Assembly (NCBI GenBank): GCA_027659245.1 | Contig: JAQDPW010000009.1 | Span: 8,850 to 72,849 of the forward strand | Length of the DNA stretch: 64,000 bases | From: Streptococcaceae bacterium AM104-57 | GTDB taxonomy: Bacteria; Bacillota; Bacilli; Lactobacillales; Streptococcaceae | Direction of reading: 5' to 3' | In this document: positions 59,477 to 64,000 of the stretch, in pieces | Numbering within the stretch: position 1 is the stretch's first letter | How the letters are laid out: each line of letters opens with the position of its first letter | Position numbers and translations under genes: made by a program | Notes under the pieces: generated by a model | Seen by the model: the letters and a program-made list of their open reading frames with translations, nothing else | Database searches by the model: none | What the model was told of the DNA's origin: nothing

Positions 59477-60667
59477 TTATTTTTTCAAACGTTCAACGTC
59501 ACGCGCGATAACGAGTTCTTCATCTGTTGGAATTACCAGTACACGTACACTTGCTGCATCTGTCGAAATATCTCCGGTTGCACCAAAGACATTTTTCTCT
59601 GGATCTACATCGCAACCAAACCAAGAAATCCCTGAAATAACATCTTCACGTACATTAGTAGAATTTTCACCGATACCTGCTGTGAAAATAATAGCATCTG
59701 CTCCATTTAGGACTGCAAGGTATTGACCAATATGTTTTTGGATACGGTCAACATACATTTCATAAGCCAAAGTGGCATCGTGATCTCCTGCCTCCATAGC
59801 AGCAATCACGTCACGCATATCACTAGATTTACCAGAAACACCCATCAATCCTGACTCACGATTGAGGATACGACTGATGTCCTCAGGCTTGTTAAAGTCC
59901 TCTGTATATTGCATTAAATAAGGAATGATGGCTGGGTCAATATCCCCTGTACGAGTTCCCATCATTACACCACCAAGTGGAGTGAATCCCATTGAGGTAT
60001 CAACCGATTGACCACCCTTAACAGCTGTAATAGAAGCACCATTACCGATGTGACAGGTGATTAACTTCAACTCTTCAAGTGGACGCCCCAAAACCTTGGC
60101 TGCTTCTTGAGCAACGTACTGGTGGCTTGTACCGTGAGCTCCATATTTACGAACCTTGTTTTCTGTGTAATATTTTGTTGGTAGAGGATAGCGATAAGCT
60201 TTCTCTGGCATACTTGTATGGAAGGAAGTATCAAAAACAACGACACTCGTGATATCTGGCAACAATTCTTTGAAGGCACGAATACCCGCAGCGTTTGCAG
60301 GGTTGTGCAATGGAGCAAGAAGACCTAACTCTTCAACTTTTTCAATTACATCACCTTCCACGACTGTTGACTCTTTGAAGTACTCTCCACCTGCAACGAC
60401 ACGGTGTCCAACACCAGTAATTTCATCATAAGCTTTGATAATATCAAAACGGATCAAGTCATCAAGCAAGATTTTTACAGCCAAAGTGTGGTTTTCAATG
60501 TCAAGAACTTGCTGTTCTGAACGACCATCAAACTTAACTGTAGAAATAGAATCTTTCAATCCAATGCGTTCAATCAAACCTTTTGCAAGTACTTTTTCTT
60601 CTGGCATTTGGTAAAGTTGCCATTTCAAACTTGAGCTTCCAGCGTTAATTGCAATGGTTTTTGTCAT
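59477..60667 (-). CDS. ackA: acetate kinase
   Basis: A 396-residue acetate kinase, making ATP and acetate from acetyl-phosphate in fermentation. NAGSSSLKW at the N-terminus, [11 protein letters not shown] with the catalytic Asp, [13 protein letters not shown] (ATP site) and FTAGIGENS are all visible. SD GGGG lies upstream. A cre-like site overlaps its promoter. Confidence 0.96.
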   Translation of the reverse strand: MTKTIAINAGSSSLKWQLYQMPEEKVLAKGLIERIGLKDSISTVKFDGRSEQQVLDIENHTLAVKILLDDLIRFDIIKAYDEITGVGHRVVAGGEYFKESTVVEGDVIEKVEELGLLAPLHNPANAAGIRAFKELLPDITSVVVFDTSFHTSMPEKAYRYPLPTKYYTENKVRKYGAHGTSHQYVAQEAAKVLGRPLEELKLITCHIGNGASITAVKGGQSVDTSMGFTPLGGVMMGTRTGDIDPAIIPYLMQYTEDFNKPEDISRILNRESGLMGVSGKSSDMRDVIAAMEAGDHDATLAYEMYVDRIQKHIGQYLAVLNGADAIIFTAGIGENSTNVREDVISGISWFGCDVDPEKNVFGATGDISTDAASVRVLVIPTDEELVIARDVERLKK

Positions 60668-60681
60668 AATGTTTCCCCTTT

Positions 60682-60704
60682 TTTAAGCGTTTTCAACTAT
60701 TATA
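60682..60704 (-). promoter_or_regulatory. ackA promoter with cre-like site
   Basis: Minus-strand -10 TATAAT (60704-60699), then TTGAAAACGCTTAAA (60696-60682), close to the CcpA consensus TGWAARCGYTWWCA. It overlaps the expected +1, which suggests repression rather than activation. Confidence 0.5.
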
Positions 60705-60716
60705 TCAAAATTTATA

Positions 60717-61670
60717 CTAGATTTCATGTTCTTGACACCAATTTTGAAAATTTTCCTTAAATTCCAACAAAATTTCAGGATCACGAAGACTAGCAAGTGG
60801 ATAAACGAAGGGCTCAAAGCCTTCTATCACTTTCTTTTGTACAACAAAAATGGTCTTAGACTGGGCTCCTTGAGCGAAGAGATCCTCTGGTAAAGCTACG
60901 ATAGCTACTAGTTGAGCCTGATCAGTCAGCCAGGATTTCAAGAGGTCACTCTGGGAACTCGTTAAAAGATCTGTTGGAGCAAGGAAAATAGCATAGCCTC
61001 CCGTCTTAAGATACTTGAGAGATTGCTCCATTAATAGATGATGAGCGTAAGTATGTTCATCCTTTGCTGCCACTTGGTAACGTGAGGCAATCTTATCGTC
61101 TGGGTAGTAGCCAATCGGGAGGTCGCTCACAATAATATCACTTTCTTTTAATACCTGTGGACGTACTGCATCTCCTTGGACAAAGCCCATTTGAAGATCC
61201 ATAACTTCTGCCATGCTTGCAGCCAGATCGATCAAGAGGTCATCTAGTTCAATCCCAAGGTAATCTACCTTTTTGTTTATGGACGTTAAGAAGCTAGCAC
61301 CTAGAATTCCCATCCCAGAACCCAACTCTAATAAACTTAGATTCTCAGCAGGCCACAGTTGCTCCATCAGAAAAATTATCAAATGACCAATGGCATCTGG
61401 TGTAAACTGGTGATTTGCTTGGAGAGGTTCTGTTTGCGCTGCCTTCATTAATAAGAATTGGTAGGTTCGCAACCACTCTTCTTTTCGAAGTGCCAATCGT
61501 TTTAATGCTTGATTGTTTTTCTTGACATCTTCCAGATTTGTCTGACCATCCAGATAGATTCCATTTTGCTCAATCAAGGCATCGTAAAAATTTGTCGTCA
61601 AATCATTTTGAATGATTTGGACATTTTCTAGTAAATAGGTATATGCTTGTTCAATTTTTTCAAAATCCAT
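60717..61670 (-). CDS. class I SAM-dependent methyltransferase, YtxK-like
   Basis: A 317-residue protein: helical N-terminus (about 1-90) and an N6-adenine-type methyltransferase domain with LLELGSGMGILGASF (SAM loop) and the catalytic-type DLPIGYYP, a DPPY variant. Paired with ackA in many Firmicutes; B. subtilis YtxK is the relative. Whether DNA, RNA or nothing is methylated is not known. The ATG is exactly 6 nt after TGG-TAAGAT, so the mRNA should be leaderless; the AAGGG just upstream is too close to serve as SD. Confidence 0.85.
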   Translation of the reverse strand: MDFEKIEQAYTYLLENVQIIQNDLTTNFYDALIEQNGIYLDGQTNLEDVKKNNQALKRLALRKEEWLRTYQFLLMKAAQTEPLQANHQFTPDAIGHLIIFLMEQLWPAENLSLLELGSGMGILGASFLTSINKKVDYLGIELDDLLIDLAASMAEVMDLQMGFVQGDAVRPQVLKESDIIVSDLPIGYYPDDKIASRYQVAAKDEHTYAHHLLMEQSLKYLKTGGYAIFLAPTDLLTSSQSDLLKSWLTDQAQLVAIVALPEDLFAQGAQSKTIFVVQKKVIEGFEPFVYPLASLRDPEILLEFKENFQNWCQEHEI

Positions 61671-61685
61671 ACCCTTATCTTACCA
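61671..61685 (-). promoter_or_regulatory. promoter of leaderless methyltransferase gene
   Basis: Minus-strand extended -10 TGG-TAAGAT (61685-61677) followed by AAGGGT and the ATG at 61670. Confidence 0.55.
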
Positions 61686-61721
61686 AATTCAGAACTGATT
61701 TTCCATACTTTCATGATCCCG

Positions 61722-61761
61722 AAAATAAAAAATAAACCTCTGAGATGACTCTCAAAGGTTT
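61722..61761 (-). terminator. pyrG terminator
   Basis: Minus-strand arms AAACCTTTGAGA / CTCAGAGGTTT, then ATTTTTTATTTTC. Confidence 0.75.
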
Positions 61762-61769
61762 AATCATGA

Positions 61770-63389
<1,620 letters not shown>

Positions 63390-63400
63390 CTAAAATGCTC

Positions 63401-63442
63401 AAGGTCTTGTTCACTAACAGGGGATTGAGAAAACAAGACCTT
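63401..63442 (-). promoter_or_regulatory. 11-bp perfect hairpin in the pyrG leader
   Basis: Perfect arms AAGGTCTTGTT / AACAAGACCTT around a 20-nt loop, between the attenuator and the pyrG SD. No T-run follows on the minus strand, so it is not a terminator. It could protect the mRNA or space the SD. Confidence 0.55.
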
Positions 63443-63480
63443 CATCAATAACTACACCCCAAGAAGAAAAGCTTCATGGA

Positions 63481-63538
63481 AAAAACAAAAATAGCTCCCT
63501 AATAACTAGAGAGCTCCGACCTCTAAAAGAGGTGCCCG
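63481..63538 (-). promoter_or_regulatory. pyrG leader attenuator (CTP-responsive)
   Basis: Transcript expected to begin GGGC at 63538. A small hairpin (ACCTC / GAGGT, 63534-63520) is followed by the terminator AGCTCTCTAG / AGGGAGCT (63516-63494) and ATTTTTGTTTTTT. In B. subtilis and Lactococcus, low CTP makes RNA polymerase add extra G to GGGC; the G-run pairs with the C/U-rich terminator arm and allows read-through. The same parts are here. Confidence 0.8.
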
Positions 63539-63573
63539 AACAATATATTACCTTAAAATGAAGCATTTGTCAA
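63539..63573 (-). promoter_or_regulatory. pyrG promoter
   Basis: Consensus -35 TTGACA (63573-63568), 17-bp spacer, -10 TAATAT (63550-63545), 6 nt, then GGGC at +1. Confidence 0.82.
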
Positions 63574-63590
63574 ATAGAACAAATCGTTGA

Positions 63591-63813
63591 AGAGTAGATT
63601 GAAACAAGATATGAACAAATCGGCTAGGAAATTCAAATTAATTTCTAAAAACGTTTTAGAATCCTTAGCGTACTATAGTGGATTGAAATAAGATATGAAC
63701 AGAGAGATTAGGGAAGTCAAACTAATTTCTAGATAATTTCTAGAAATATTTTTAGCAGTTGTACTGTACTGTTCTAGATTCAATCTACTATACTCTAAAT
63801 TCAATCCACTATA
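63591..63813. repeat. RUP element interrupted by a second RUP (outer copy)
   Basis: Left part 63591-63673 and right part 63793-63813, which join to give about 106 bp, the normal RUP size. The left end reads AGTAGATTGAAACAAGATAT; the right end reads CAATCCACTATA. Its left TA is lost. Confidence 0.8.
63674..63792. repeat. RUP element inserted in another RUP (inner copy)
   Basis: 119 bp with ends TATAGTGGATTG / CAATCTACTATA, inserted at a TA of the outer copy. It is 12 bp longer than standard because of a short internal duplication around TTTCTAGA (63726-63746). Confidence 0.82.
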
Positions 63814-63824
63814 TAAGTAAACAA

Positions 63825-63870
63825 AACGAGGAATCCATCTCACACTTGGATAGATTCCTCGTTTTTTATT
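63825..63870. terminator. bidirectional terminator right of the RUPs
   Basis: Arms AACGAGGAATC / GATTCCTCGTT, T-run on the plus strand and T-rich on the minus strand. Probably ends a gene beyond the right window edge. A small hairpin TAAGCT/AGCTTA with ACTTTTTT follows at 63884-63906. The remaining bases to 64000 hold no gene I can support. Confidence 0.65.
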
Positions 63871-64000
63871 TTAGTTAATTAGTTAAGCTGTAGAGCTTAC
63901 TTTTTTAGTGGGTTTAAGACTTAGTTCTCTCTTTTATCTGGCTATTCGTAGCCAAATATGCTGAGTACAGAAGTTTGTTCCTAGAGTCAACACCGAGCTC

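Noticed and set aside
63814..64000. C-terminus of a gene (for example rpoE) entering from the right edge on the minus strand
   Set aside because: All frames have stops and no acidic RpoE tail is visible; only terminators are supported.

Overview
The window is chromosomal DNA of a low-GC Gram-positive coccus, almost certainly a mitis-group Streptococcus (S. mitis/oralis/infantis type). The case rests on the gene content (LicD/teichoic-acid genes, psr, streptococcal aro operon, Dpr, cytoplasmic alpha-amylase with a MalR-type operator) and on pneumococcal-type small repeats: one BOX element and three RUP elements, two of them nested. Most genes lie on the minus strand. No rRNA, tRNA, CRISPR array, prophage or intact insertion sequence was seen.

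Layout. 1-3623: a choline/teichoic-acid-type cluster (LicD, family-2 glycosyltransferase and a membrane polymerase fused to a second LicD domain, cut by the window edge). 3766-14167: a long minus-strand run (rRNA methyltransferase, aroD, aroE, aroB, aroC, tyrA, UPF0342, aroA, aroK, pheA, psr) carrying most of the shikimate, Phe and Tyr steps after DAHP synthase. 14426-15877: plus-strand alpha-amylase. 16077-18409: dnaD-like, metA, apt. 18550-25888: ABC-F, cca, dapB, degV, DUF1149, glmM; a tandem array of hairpin modules separates degV and dapB. 25916-28654: c-di-AMP synthase pair cdaR/cdaA next to glmM, then a divergent ferredoxin-NADP reductase. 29036-33258: an AT-rich lantibiotic-immunity-like module (LanFEG-type ABC transporter plus two-component system) with no bacteriocin gene. 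33565-39961: whiA, yvcK, rapZ, ridA, engB, clpX, a 56-residue protein, dfr and dpr. 40109-46005: heterodimeric ABC exporter, tpiA, rlmCD-like methyltransferase. 46061-48246: APH-like kinase, recX, NtdP-like protein. 48571-50214: an Rgg regulator/methyltransferase cassette between imperfect direct repeats. 50512-61670: queH, MFS, asnS, aspartate aminotransferase, tseB-like, FMN reductase, O-antigen-ligase-like protein, birA, ackA, N6-adenine methyltransferase-like protein. 61770-63377: pyrG, behind a promoter and attenuator that look like the CTP-sensing reiterative-transcription system.

The observations I consider most worth checking are the polymerase-LicD fusion, the hairpin-module array between degV and dapB, several predicted leaderless mRNAs (including a divergent pair sharing a 55-bp spacer), the orphan lantibiotic-immunity module, the repeat-flanked Rgg/methyltransferase cassette, the nested RUPs, the RUP that supplies the BirA C-terminus, and the pyrG leader. 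All family calls are from reading the sequence; no database search was run.
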